Below, piece after piece: positions 35,591 through 42,573 of a DNA stretch of 49,643 bases; the stretch's first letter is position 1; every line of letters starts with the position of its first letter. Source of the DNA: Comamonadaceae bacterium (GTDB lineage Bacteria; Pseudomonadota; Gammaproteobacteria; Burkholderiales; Rhodocyclaceae). Position numbers and translations under genes: made by a program. A model generated the notes under the pieces. The model was given only the letters and a program-made list of their open reading frames with translations. It did not search any database and was not told the origin of the DNA. The stretch is taken from assembly GCA_029255645.1 (NCBI GenBank), contig JANLJE010000036.1:1-49643 (forward strand), read 5' to 3'.

Positions 35591-36000
35591 TCGGTGTTCA
35601 GCACGTGAAAGTGAAGAGTTACCAGGAATTGGAGGTTTGGCAAAAGGCGATGATATTCGTCGAGAGCGTTTATCGTGCCACGCAAGCATTTCCCAAAGAA
35701 GGGTTGTTTGGGTTAAGCAGCCAGCTTCGTCGTGCTGCCGTTTCGATCCCATCGAACATCGCTGAGGGGCAAGGGTGGCATACGACCCAAGCATTCCAGC
35801 ATTACCTGTCGATTGCCTACGGGTCGCTGCAGGAAACAGAGACACAAATCATGTTGGCACATCGATTGGAATACATGAACCAAGCGGCGCAGGACGAACT
35901 ATTGAGTGCTGCAAGCGAAGTCGGCCGCATGCTCAACGGACTGCAACGGTCGCTGACAGCGCGCCAATCCGACCACTGCCCACCGACCACCGGACACTGA
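35573..36000. mobile_element. Inverted-repeat-bounded cassette carrying an S23-like gene
   Basis: The left arm, 35573-35601, is built of heptamers (TCGGTAA, TCGGTGA, TCGGTGT, TCAG). The right arm, 35969-36000, read on the minus strand, is TCAGTGT, CCGGTGG, TCGGTGG, GCAGTGG, TCGG. The enclosed DNA encodes one four-helix-bundle protein. The arms supply the end of brxC and the end of the cargo gene, and pglX starts 4 nt after the right arm. Four shorter elements with the same kind of arms lie in pglX. Mobility is inferred, not shown. Confidence 0.65.
35605..36000 (+). CDS. Four-helix-bundle protein, S23 (23S rRNA intervening-sequence protein) family
   Basis: This 131-residue protein begins VKVKSYQELEVWQKAM and contains FGLSSQLRRAAVSIPSNIAEGQG and LQETETQI, signature segments of the S23/four-helix-bundle family, which also includes relatives of the Avd protein of diversity-generating retroelements. 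Members bind nucleic acid; no defence role is established. I choose GTG 35605, since the family starts at the KSYxxLEVW block; GTG 35587, overlapping the brxC stop, is possible. The C-terminal tail is encoded by the right inverted-repeat arm. It is not a known BREX component. Confidence 0.85.
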   Translation: MKVKSYQELEVWQKAMIFVESVYRATQAFPKEGLFGLSSQLRRAAVSIPSNIAEGQGWHTTQAFQHYLSIAYGSLQETETQIMLAHRLEYMNQAAQDELLSAASEVGRMLNGLQRSLTARQSDHCPPTTGH

Positions 36001-36003
36001 CGC

Positions 36004-38046
36004 ATGGCCTTCGACCAAACCACCCGAAACCGCCTGCAGCGCTTCGTCAACGACGCCCGTCGCGTGCTGGAGGAGGAATTCACCCGCCAGCTGCAGAACG
36101 ACTACGGCATGGACCCGAACGCGGGCACCGTGGCGGAACTCACCAGTCTGCGCCATATCAACGACGCGCAGCGCGAAACTGCCCGCATCCTGCGCGACAC
36201 CCTGGCGCATTACCGTGGTCAGGTGTCGGTGGCCGGTGACCAGTTTCCGACCACTGATCACCGGTCACTGGTCACTGAACTTCAACGCATCGTCCGCGAG
36301 CAGGCCTTTACCGTGCTCAACCGCCTGGCGGCGCTGCGCATGGCGGAGGCCCGTGGCCTGCTGATGGAATCGGTCGGTAACGGCTTCCAGGCCAAAGGCT
36401 TTCAACTCTACGCTCGCCTGGCCGGCACCGGCCTGGGGGAAACCGGGGATGCCTACCGCACCTACCTGTTCAGTGTGTTCGATGAGTTGAGCCAGGACTT
36501 GCCGGGACTGTTCGACCGCTACTCACCGCAGGGCCGCCTGTTCCCGCGCGAAGCCGCGCTGCTGCAAGTGCTGAACCAGATCAACGATGCCGACATCGCC
36601 CCGTTGTGGAGCGAGGATGAAACCATCGGCTGGATCTACCAGTACTTCAACTCCAAGGAAGAGCGCAGGGCGATGCGCGATGCGTCGCAGGCGCCACGCA
36701 ACAGCCGCGAGCTCGCGGTGCGTAACCAGTTCTTCACCCCGCGTTACGTGGTCGAGTTTTTGGTGGACAACACCTTGGGGCGGCTCTGGTTCAACGCCAC
36801 CGGCGGGGCAACGGGCTTGCGCGAGCGCTGCCAGTACCTGCTGGTCAAGCCGGATGAAGTAGCCAGGGATCAGTGGCCGGTGGCTGGTGGGGAGAAAGTC
36901 GATCGGGATCATAGGGCGGTAATCAGAGAAAAAAGCGGCGAGGTGCATCCGCTTACGGCTTCTCTGACCACTGACCATCGATCACCGACCACTGCTCTCA
37001 GAGATCCGCGCACGCTGAAGCTGCTCGACCCGGCCTGCGGCTCCATGCACTTCGGCCTCTATGCCTTCGATCTGTTCGCCGAAATCTACCGCGAGGCCTG
37101 GGCCTGGGAGCAACAGCACGGCCCCGGTTCGCTGGATGTATCGACTCAACCCCAGGCAGCGCTCAAGCCACTGAGCCAAACCTATGACGACGAGGCCGCC
37201 TTTCTGCGCGACGTGCCGCGTCTCATCATCGAACACAACATCTACGGCGTGGACATCGACCCGCGCGCCGCGCAGATCGCATCCCTGGCACTGTGGCTGC
37301 GGGCCCAGCGCGCCTGGCACGAGGCCGGCGTCAAGGCGAAAGACCGCCCGCTGATCGGGCGGGGGCATGTGGTCGCCGCCATTGCACCGCCGGCCGAGCG
37401 TGAGCTACGCCAGCAGTTCGCGGCCAACCTCGATCAGCGCGACGGCGAGCTGTTCGAGAAGACCCTGCAACTGCTCAAGGGCCTGCCCGAGCTAGGCGTG
37501 CTGCTCCAGGCCGAGCGCGAGCTGCCGCACTTGATCCGCCAGGTCTATGTCGGCACCGGCACCGGCCTGTTTGCGGAGCAGGAGCTGGACAACTGGCAGC
37601 AGGCCGAGGCGCGGTTGCGTGAGGCGCTGACTGAATTTGCCCAGGCAGCGAAATCCACGTACCAGGGGCGACTATTTGCACAGGATGCACTGCAGGGATT
37701 GCGGCTCATCGACCTGTGCCGTGAAGTGTTCGACGTGGTGGTGATGAATCCACCGTTCGGCGCGCTGGCTGCCAACACCAAGGATCAGCTCGTCAAAGCC
37801 TATCCGCGCAGCAAGAATGACTTGTTGGCCATCATGGTGGAGCGTGGCCTGGAACTGCTGCGCGCTGGTGGCCGCCTTGGCGCCATCACCTCGCGCACCT
37901 GTTTTTTTCTCTCCAGCTTTCAGAAGTGGCGGGAAGATGTGGTGCTGGGAATTGCCAAACCAGAGGTTATGGCCGACCTGGGCTTCGGTGTGATGGACGA
38001 TGCGATGGTCGAAGCGGCAGCCTACGTTTTGCAGAAATCGGAATAG
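36004..38046 (+). CDS. pglX: PglX N-terminal half: BREX adenine-specific DNA methyltransferase catalytic part
   Basis: The 680 residues correspond to the first half of PglX, the BREX N6-adenine methyltransferase that marks host DNA. DPACGSMHFG (about 342) is the SAM-binding motif I in the form found in PglX, and VVVMNPPFGAL (about 580) is motif IV. The frame closes right after VEAAAYVLQKSE, where intact PglX continues. An antitoxin/PIN-toxin pair and then the C-terminal half follow. Two palindromic heptamer elements are inserted in frame (residues about 72-92 and 288-332). The two halves total 1343 residues; without the four elements about 1220, the usual PglX size. Confidence 0.9.
   Translation: MAFDQTTRNRLQRFVNDARRVLEEEFTRQLQNDYGMDPNAGTVAELTSLRHINDAQRETARILRDTLAHYRGQVSVAGDQFPTTDHRSLVTELQRIVREQAFTVLNRLAALRMAEARGLLMESVGNGFQAKGFQLYARLAGTGLGETGDAYRTYLFSVFDELSQDLPGLFDRYSPQGRLFPREAALLQVLNQINDADIAPLWSEDETIGWIYQYFNSKEERRAMRDASQAPRNSRELAVRNQFFTPRYVVEFLVDNTLGRLWFNATGGATGLRERCQYLLVKPDEVARDQWPVAGGEKVDRDHRAVIREKSGEVHPLTASLTTDHRSPTTALRDPRTLKLLDPACGSMHFGLYAFDLFAEIYREAWAWEQQHGPGSLDVSTQPQAALKPLSQTYDDEAAFLRDVPRLIIEHNIYGVDIDPRAAQIASLALWLRAQRAWHEAGVKAKDRPLIGRGHVVAAIAPPAERELRQQFAANLDQRDGELFEKTLQLLKGLPELGVLLQAERELPHLIRQVYVGTGTGLFAEQELDNWQQAEARLREALTEFAQAAKSTYQGRLFAQDALQGLRLIDLCREVFDVVVMNPPFGALAANTKDQLVKAYPRSKNDLLAIMVERGLELLRAGGRLGAITSRTCFFLSSFQKWREDVVLGIAKPEVMADLGFGVMDDAMVEAAAYVLQKSE
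36220..36278. repeat. In-frame palindromic heptamer element 1 in pglX
   Basis: The left arm, 36220-36245, reads TCAGGTG TCGGTGG CCGGTGA CCAG. The right arm, about 36247-36278, is its imperfect reverse complement with ACCACTGA and CACTGGTCACTGA. The loop is very short. It is translated as part of PglX ([13 protein letters not shown]). Confidence 0.75.
36867..37000. repeat. In-frame palindromic heptamer element 2 in pglX
   Basis: The left arm, about 36867-36893, has TCAGTGG CCGGTGG CTGGTGG. The right arm, 36961-37000, has CTGACCACTGACCA and CACCGACCACTG. A loop of about 68 nt lies between. It encodes about 45 residues directly before RDPRTLKLLDPACGS, i.e. just upstream of the SAM-binding motif. 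Confidence 0.75.
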
Positions 38047-38051
38047 GAGAC

Positions 38052-38318
38052 ATGACCATGCAACAGGCGATACAAATTCAGACGGTGATCAATGAGGCGA
38101 TGGTGAAAGACGCCCCTGGCCTGTTGCCCTTGCTGGGGCACCGGGTACAGATGATTGCCATCGATCTGGAGCCAGAGGCGCCTGCGAAGGCTCGACCAAA
38201 AATCACCTTGGAACAATTCCTGGCGACTCGCCTGAAACGGCCGAAGGGCGTTGCACCGGTAACGCTGGAGGATATGGAAAAGGCGATTGTTCGAGGCGCT
38301 GTAGATGGAAACCTTTGA
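38052..38318 (+). CDS. Antitoxin of a PIN-domain toxin-antitoxin pair
   Basis: This 88-residue acidic/basic mixed protein ends with RPKITLEQFLATRLKRP and VTLEDMEKAIVRGA, the latter probably the toxin-binding tail. It overlaps the toxin gene by 14 nt, the usual arrangement for VapBC-like pairs. It starts 6 nt after the stop of the PglX N-terminal half with TAGGAG as ribosome site. The N-terminal DNA-binding fold is not one I can name with confidence. Confidence 0.75.
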   Translation: MTMQQAIQIQTVINEAMVKDAPGLLPLLGHRVQMIAIDLEPEAPAKARPKITLEQFLATRLKRPKGVAPVTLEDMEKAIVRGAVDGNL

Positions 38319-38715
38319 CACCAATGGGGTCGTGCGAATCTTGGTGGAGGACGATCCGCAGCAATCGTTTGCAGCGTTGAGCCGCTGGCGGCAGGCGCTG
38401 GAAGCGGGCGGAGCGTTCTTGCCCAGATTGGTGTTGGTCGAGGCCGTTTGGGTCTTGCGAATATCCTATGGGTTTAATCGACAAGCGATTCATGGGGTAC
38501 TCGACGCTTTGCTGCGCACCGAAGGCGTTGTTGTCGAGGATCAACCCTCGGTGCTCGCGGCTTTGGCGTCTTACGCCACGGGGAGCGCCGATTTTTCGGA
38601 TTATTTGATCCTGGAGTCGGCGCGTGCTGCCCGAGCACTTCCAGTGCACACGTTCGACCAGCGCTTTGCCCGCCACGCGGACGTCTCGCTCATCGTCACC
38701 GAGGCGTCGCCATGA
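38305..38715 (+). CDS. PIN-domain ribonuclease toxin, VapC-like
   Basis: The toxin has 136 residues. Acidic metal-binding residues sit at the expected positions: D5 (METFDTNGVVRIL), E46 (LVLVEAVWVL), D96 and D99 (GSADFSDYLI), plus D118 (HTFDQRFA). It resembles the COG5611-type PIN proteins. Such toxins cleave tRNA or other RNA when the antitoxin is lost. Its stop overlaps the start of the PglX C-terminal half (ATGA), so toxin and methyltransferase fragment are translationally coupled. Confidence 0.88.
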   Translation: METFDTNGVVRILVEDDPQQSFAALSRWRQALEAGGAFLPRLVLVEAVWVLRISYGFNRQAIHGVLDALLRTEGVVVEDQPSVLAALASYATGSADFSDYLILESARAARALPVHTFDQRFARHADVSLIVTEASP

Positions 38716-40703
38716 CCCAATTCCTGCGCCTTTTGGCCGAGCCCGACAAGGCCGCTGCGTTGTTGGAAGTATGCGGAAAACAGCGGGCAGCAGGCTGCGG
38801 GCAGAATGCAGAGGGCCCTGATCCGAGAATTTTCGAGGTCGCGCCGGAATCCTTCGCTGCCGTGCCGGGCAAGCCGTTTGCGTATTGGGTCAGCGAAGCG
38901 GTTCGGCAGGTTTTCAAGCGACTTCCGGCTTTTGAATGTGAGGGCCGCACCGCACAACACGGGGGGTCGACAAAGGATGACTTTCGATTCTTGCGTGTTT
39001 GGTGGGAAAACGCTAATGACTTTTCGAAATGGACGCTGTTCGCAAAAGGCGGGGCATTTTCGCCTTTTTACGCAGACATTTATCTAGCGGTGAAGTGGCA
39101 AAACGATGCTAGCGAACTTGAAGCGGCGCTTTTGCATAAATACCCATACCTAGGCGAGACAGCGAATTGGGTTCTCCATCGCGAGTGCAATTATTTCCGC
39201 CCCGGCCTCACCTGGCCGCGGCGCACCAACGGACTTAGCTTTCGCGCCATGCCTCGTGGCTGCATATTTGCTGACAAAGGACCTGCCGCCTTCGTTGCCG
39301 ATGACTCGCCCGATGCCTTGCTCGCACTGTGCGCCCTGGTTAACAGCCTGGCCTTTGGCCAGCTGGTTTCAGTCCAATTGGCACGTGTCGAGTTGGCGCA
39401 GTCCTTCGAGGTAGGGCTAATCCAGCAAACCCCTATTCCTGACCTCGGCGCCGAACAGCAAGCCAGACTTGCCACCCTGGCCCGTCGCGCCTGGTCCTTG
39501 AAGCGCACCCTGGACACGATAAACGAGACTTCCCACGCCTTTCTGCTCCCCGCCGCCCTGTGTTCTCGCCTGGGCGACTACGACCCGGCCGTGATCGAAG
39601 CGGAGCTGGCGCGCATCCAGACCGAGATCGACGCCAACGCTTTCGACCTCTACGGCTTCAGCGAGGCCGACCGCCAGGCAGCAACCGGTGGTCAGGGAGC
39701 GGTGGTCAGCGAAGGGGACGCCACCTCGGCAGCTGAGGATGACGACGATGCACAAACCGACCACGGGCCACAGACCACCGACCACTTGCTCGCCTGGGCC
39801 GTCGGCGTGGCGTTTGGCCGCTTCGACTGGCGCCTGGCCACCGGCGAGCGCAAAGCCCCGCCCGAACCGGAACCCTTCGACCCACTTCCCGCCAGGAGCC
39901 CCGGCATGTTGCCGGACGGCGCCGAGCCCTTCCATGCGCACCCGGGCATCCTGGTCGACGACCCAGGGCATCCGCATGACCTCGCGCGCTTGATCGAGGA
40001 AGTGCTCGATGAAGTGTTCAGTGATCGGTGGTCGGTGGTCGGCAAAACTCCACTGGCCACTGACCACTGGCCACTGAGTACTGACATCCGCCGCTGGCTG
40101 CAGCGCGAATTCTTCGCCTTCCATCTGCAGCGCTACTCCAAGAGCCGCCGCAAAGCGCCGATCTACTGGCCGCTGGCCACCCCCTCCGGCAGCTACACGC
40201 TGTGGGTTTATTACCCCAGCCTCACCAACCAGACGCTGTACACCGCCATCAACGACTTCGTGGAACCCAAGCTCAAACAAGTCGGCGCTGATGTGGCGAC
40301 GCTGCGCAACAAGGGCTCGGCCCGGACCCGCGACGACGAGAAACAGTTCGAGGCGCTGCAAGCCTTCGAGCTGGAGCTGATCGAGCTGCGTGACACCCTG
40401 CTCAAGCTCGCGCCGACCTACAAGCCTAACCACGACGACGGGGTGCAGATCAGCGCCGCACCGCTGTGGCCGCTGTTCCGACACAAGCCCTGGCAGAAGG
40501 TGCTCAAGGACACCTGGGAGAAGCTCAAGAAAGGCGACTACGACTGGGCGCATCTGGCCATGAACTACTGGCCCGAGCGCGTGCGTGAGAAGTGCAAGAC
40601 TGACAAGAGCCTCGCCATCGCGCATGGGCTGGAGGATTTATACATCGAGCCCGAGGCAGCACCGAAGAAGACTCGCGGCAGACAGCAAACGAAGGAGATG
40701 TGA
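38712..40703 (+). CDS. pglX: PglX C-terminal half: target-recognition part of the BREX methyltransferase
   Basis: The 663 residues continue PglX from [20 protein letters not shown], including [27 protein letters not shown], the SFRAMPRG segment and the C-terminal [23 protein letters not shown] block. It has its own ATG and a GAGG ribosome site within the toxin gene, so it could form a two-subunit enzyme with the N-terminal half. Two palindromic heptamer elements are in frame (residues about 324-359 and 435-458). The length and intact frame argue against simple decay. Confidence 0.88.
   Translation: MTQFLRLLAEPDKAAALLEVCGKQRAAGCGQNAEGPDPRIFEVAPESFAAVPGKPFAYWVSEAVRQVFKRLPAFECEGRTAQHGGSTKDDFRFLRVWWENANDFSKWTLFAKGGAFSPFYADIYLAVKWQNDASELEAALLHKYPYLGETANWVLHRECNYFRPGLTWPRRTNGLSFRAMPRGCIFADKGPAAFVADDSPDALLALCALVNSLAFGQLVSVQLARVELAQSFEVGLIQQTPIPDLGAEQQARLATLARRAWSLKRTLDTINETSHAFLLPAALCSRLGDYDPAVIEAELARIQTEIDANAFDLYGFSEADRQAATGGQGAVVSEGDATSAAEDDDDAQTDHGPQTTDHLLAWAVGVAFGRFDWRLATGERKAPPEPEPFDPLPARSPGMLPDGAEPFHAHPGILVDDPGHPHDLARLIEEVLDEVFSDRWSVVGKTPLATDHWPLSTDIRRWLQREFFAFHLQRYSKSRRKAPIYWPLATPSGSYTLWVYYPSLTNQTLYTAINDFVEPKLKQVGADVATLRNKGSARTRDDEKQFEALQAFELELIELRDTLLKLAPTYKPNHDDGVQISAAPLWPLFRHKPWQKVLKDTWEKLKKGDYDWAHLAMNYWPERVREKCKTDKSLAIAHGLEDLYIEPEAAPKKTRGRQQTKEM
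39685..39788. repeat. In-frame palindromic heptamer element 3 in pglX
   Basis: The left arm, about 39684-39711, has CCGGTGG TCAGGGA GCGGTGG TCAG. The right arm, 39757-39788, has ACCGACCACGGGCCAC and AGACCACCGACCA. The loop encodes an acidic run (AAEDDDDAQ). It is read through in frame in the PglX C-terminal half. Confidence 0.72.
40016..40085. repeat. In-frame palindromic heptamer element 4 in pglX
   Basis: The left arm, 40016-40042, reads TCAGTGA TCGGTGG TCGGTGG TCGG. The right arm, 40050-40085, has CCACTGGCCACTGACCACTG repeats. The loop is about 7 nt. It encodes [19 protein letters not shown] in the PglX frame. Confidence 0.78.
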
Positions 40704-41950
40704 TGATCCAAGAGGCCAAGACAACGAAGAGACAGGGCATCCCGCGTATCGAGTCTTTGCGGGTCGAGAATTATCGCGCCCTACGCAAGGTTGAACTGGA
40801 TAAATTGACGCCGATGACGGTTCTGCTAGGCCCCAACGGCAGCGGCAAGTCTACCGTTTTTGATGTGTTCAATTTCCTTTCCGAGTGCTTTCAATTTGGC
40901 TTACGGCACGCCTGGGATCGGCGTGGCCGAGGCAAGGAACTGAAGACACGGGGTGCAACCGGCCCTATCGTTTTCGAGCTGAAATATCGTGAGCAGCCCA
41001 AGAGCCCCGTCATCACTTACCACCTGTCGATTGATGAGGGAGCCAAAGGACCAGAAGTGGTCGAGGAATGGTTGCAGTGGCGGCGCGGCACCCGAGGCCA
41101 GCCGTTTCGATTTCTGGAATTTCGTCGTGGCAGCGGCAGGGCGGCGAGTGGTGAAGCGCCGGATGAAGACGATAAACGTGTCGAGACCAACCTGCGTTCC
41201 CCGGATCTGATCGCGGTGAATACCTTGGGACAATTCACCGAGCATCCTCGTGTTGCGGCTCTGCGCGAGTTCATTACCGACTGGTACGTGTCTTACCTGT
41301 CCATCGATCAGACGCGCAACCAGCCGGAAGCCGGCCCGCAAGAACGCCTGAGCAAGGGCGGGGAGAACTTGCCCAATGTCATCCAGTATCTGAAAGAGCA
41401 GCACCCAGAACGCCTGGAACAGATTTTTGCGGTCCTGCGCCAACGCATTCCACGTCTGGAACGAGTGGAGGCCGAGCCCATGCCGGATGGCCGTCTGTTG
41501 TTGCAGATCAAGGATGCACCCTTCGAGCAGCCGGTGCTGTCCAAGTTTGCCTCCGACGGCACCATGAAGATGCTGGCTTACCTGACCGTACTCTATGACC
41601 CGGACCCTCCGCGCTTCATCGGCATTGAAGAGCCCGAGAATTTCCTGCATCCGCGTTTGCTGCCCGAACTGGCTGAAGAGTGCCGCGCCGCGTCCGAACG
41701 CTCCCAGTTGTTGATTACCAGCCACTCGCCCTTCTTGCTCAATGCCATGCGCGCCGAGGAGGTGCGTGTGCTTTACCGAAATGACCTGGGGTTCACCCAG
41801 GCCATCAGGGCTTGCGATATTCAGGGCATACCCGAGTTTGTGAAAGCGGGCGCGACCTTGGGGTACCTGTGGATGGAGGGGCATTTTGGCCTGGGTGACC
41901 CATTGGTGAATCAGGGCGCGCCTCGTGCTGCAAAAAAGGGGCGTGGCTGA
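40703..41950 (+). CDS. AAA-family ATPase of an OLD/PARIS-like pair
   Basis: The protein has 415 residues. Walker [10 protein letters not shown] (about 43-51) follows an SMC/RecF-like N-terminus ([17 protein letters not shown]). Walker [17 protein letters not shown] (about 305-320) and the [13 protein letters not shown] switch are typical of AAA_15/AAA_21 ATPases. The next gene encodes a TOPRIM-like DUF4276 protein, an arrangement like the ATPase/TOPRIM pairs of PARIS and class 2 OLD systems. It starts in the pglX stop (TGATG) with AAGGAG 5 nt upstream. It is not a core BREX gene. Confidence 0.88.
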   Translation: MIQEAKTTKRQGIPRIESLRVENYRALRKVELDKLTPMTVLLGPNGSGKSTVFDVFNFLSECFQFGLRHAWDRRGRGKELKTRGATGPIVFELKYREQPKSPVITYHLSIDEGAKGPEVVEEWLQWRRGTRGQPFRFLEFRRGSGRAASGEAPDEDDKRVETNLRSPDLIAVNTLGQFTEHPRVAALREFITDWYVSYLSIDQTRNQPEAGPQERLSKGGENLPNVIQYLKEQHPERLEQIFAVLRQRIPRLERVEAEPMPDGRLLLQIKDAPFEQPVLSKFASDGTMKMLAYLTVLYDPDPPRFIGIEEPENFLHPRLLPELAEECRAASERSQLLITSHSPFLLNAMRAEEVRVLYRNDLGFTQAIRACDIQGIPEFVKAGATLGYLWMEGHFGLGDPLVNQGAPRAAKKGRG

Positions 41951-42564
41951 TGCTGGAAAGACTGATTGTGTTTGTCGAGGAATACTCGATGGAGGCAGCG
42001 CTGGAGCAACTGCTGCCCAAACTGCTCGGAGATATCGAGTTTCAGATCATCCGCTTTCAGTGCAAGGATGACCTGCTCAAGCATGCACCCGATCGCCTGA
42101 AAGGCTATGCGGCTTGGCTGCCGCATAGTTGGCGGATTCTTGTGTTGGTGGATCGCGATGACGACGACTGCAACAAGCTGAAAAAGCGTCTGGAGCAGAT
42201 GGCAGACGCTGCAGGCTTGGTGACCAAGACGAATGCTGGGCATGGGCAGCGCTTCCAGGTCGTCAATCGCATAGCGATCGAGGAGTTGGAGGCCTGGTTT
42301 TTTGGTGACTGGGCGGCTGTGCAGGCCGCCTACCCACGGGTAGCTGCCACGGTTCCGCAGAAGGCGGGGTTTCGTGACCCCGATGCCATCAAAGGTGGGA
42401 CTTGGGAATCAATCGAGCGATTACTCAAGAAAGCGGGCTACTTCAGTACAGGCTTACGCAAGTTGGAGTTGGCTCGGTCGGTGGCTGTGCACATGGATAT
42501 TCAGCGTAACCGCTCCCGTAGCTTCCATGCGTTTGCTGAAGCTGTGACTGCGGCCATGGCGTAA
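41950..42564 (+). CDS. DUF4276 TOPRIM-like protein, partner of the AAA ATPase
   Basis: The protein has 204 residues. LIVFVEEYSMEAALEQLLP provides the N-terminal acidic TOPRIM-type motif (E10/E11), and RILVLVDRDDDDC (about 63-75) the DxD motif. IEELEAWFFGDWAAV is a conserved DUF4276 segment. By analogy to PARIS AriB and OLD proteins, it could be the nuclease effector released or guided by the ATPase; this is inference. It overlaps the ATPase stop (TGATG). Confidence 0.85.
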   Translation: MLERLIVFVEEYSMEAALEQLLPKLLGDIEFQIIRFQCKDDLLKHAPDRLKGYAAWLPHSWRILVLVDRDDDDCNKLKKRLEQMADAAGLVTKTNAGHGQRFQVVNRIAIEELEAWFFGDWAAVQAAYPRVAATVPQKAGFRDPDAIKGGTWESIERLLKKAGYFSTGLRKLELARSVAVHMDIQRNRSRSFHAFAEAVTAAMA

Positions 42565-42573
42565 GGACTGTTG

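Noticed and set aside
35573-40085. Heptamer inverted repeats as CRISPR or rho-independent terminators
   Set aside because: The arms are in opposite orientation without regular spacers, lack T runs, and lie inside open coding frames.
36004-40703. Two independent methyltransferase genes rather than one split pglX
   Set aside because: The first half holds SAM and NPPF motifs and ends mid-protein; the second begins where PglX continues and has no SAM motif. Together they have normal PglX length.
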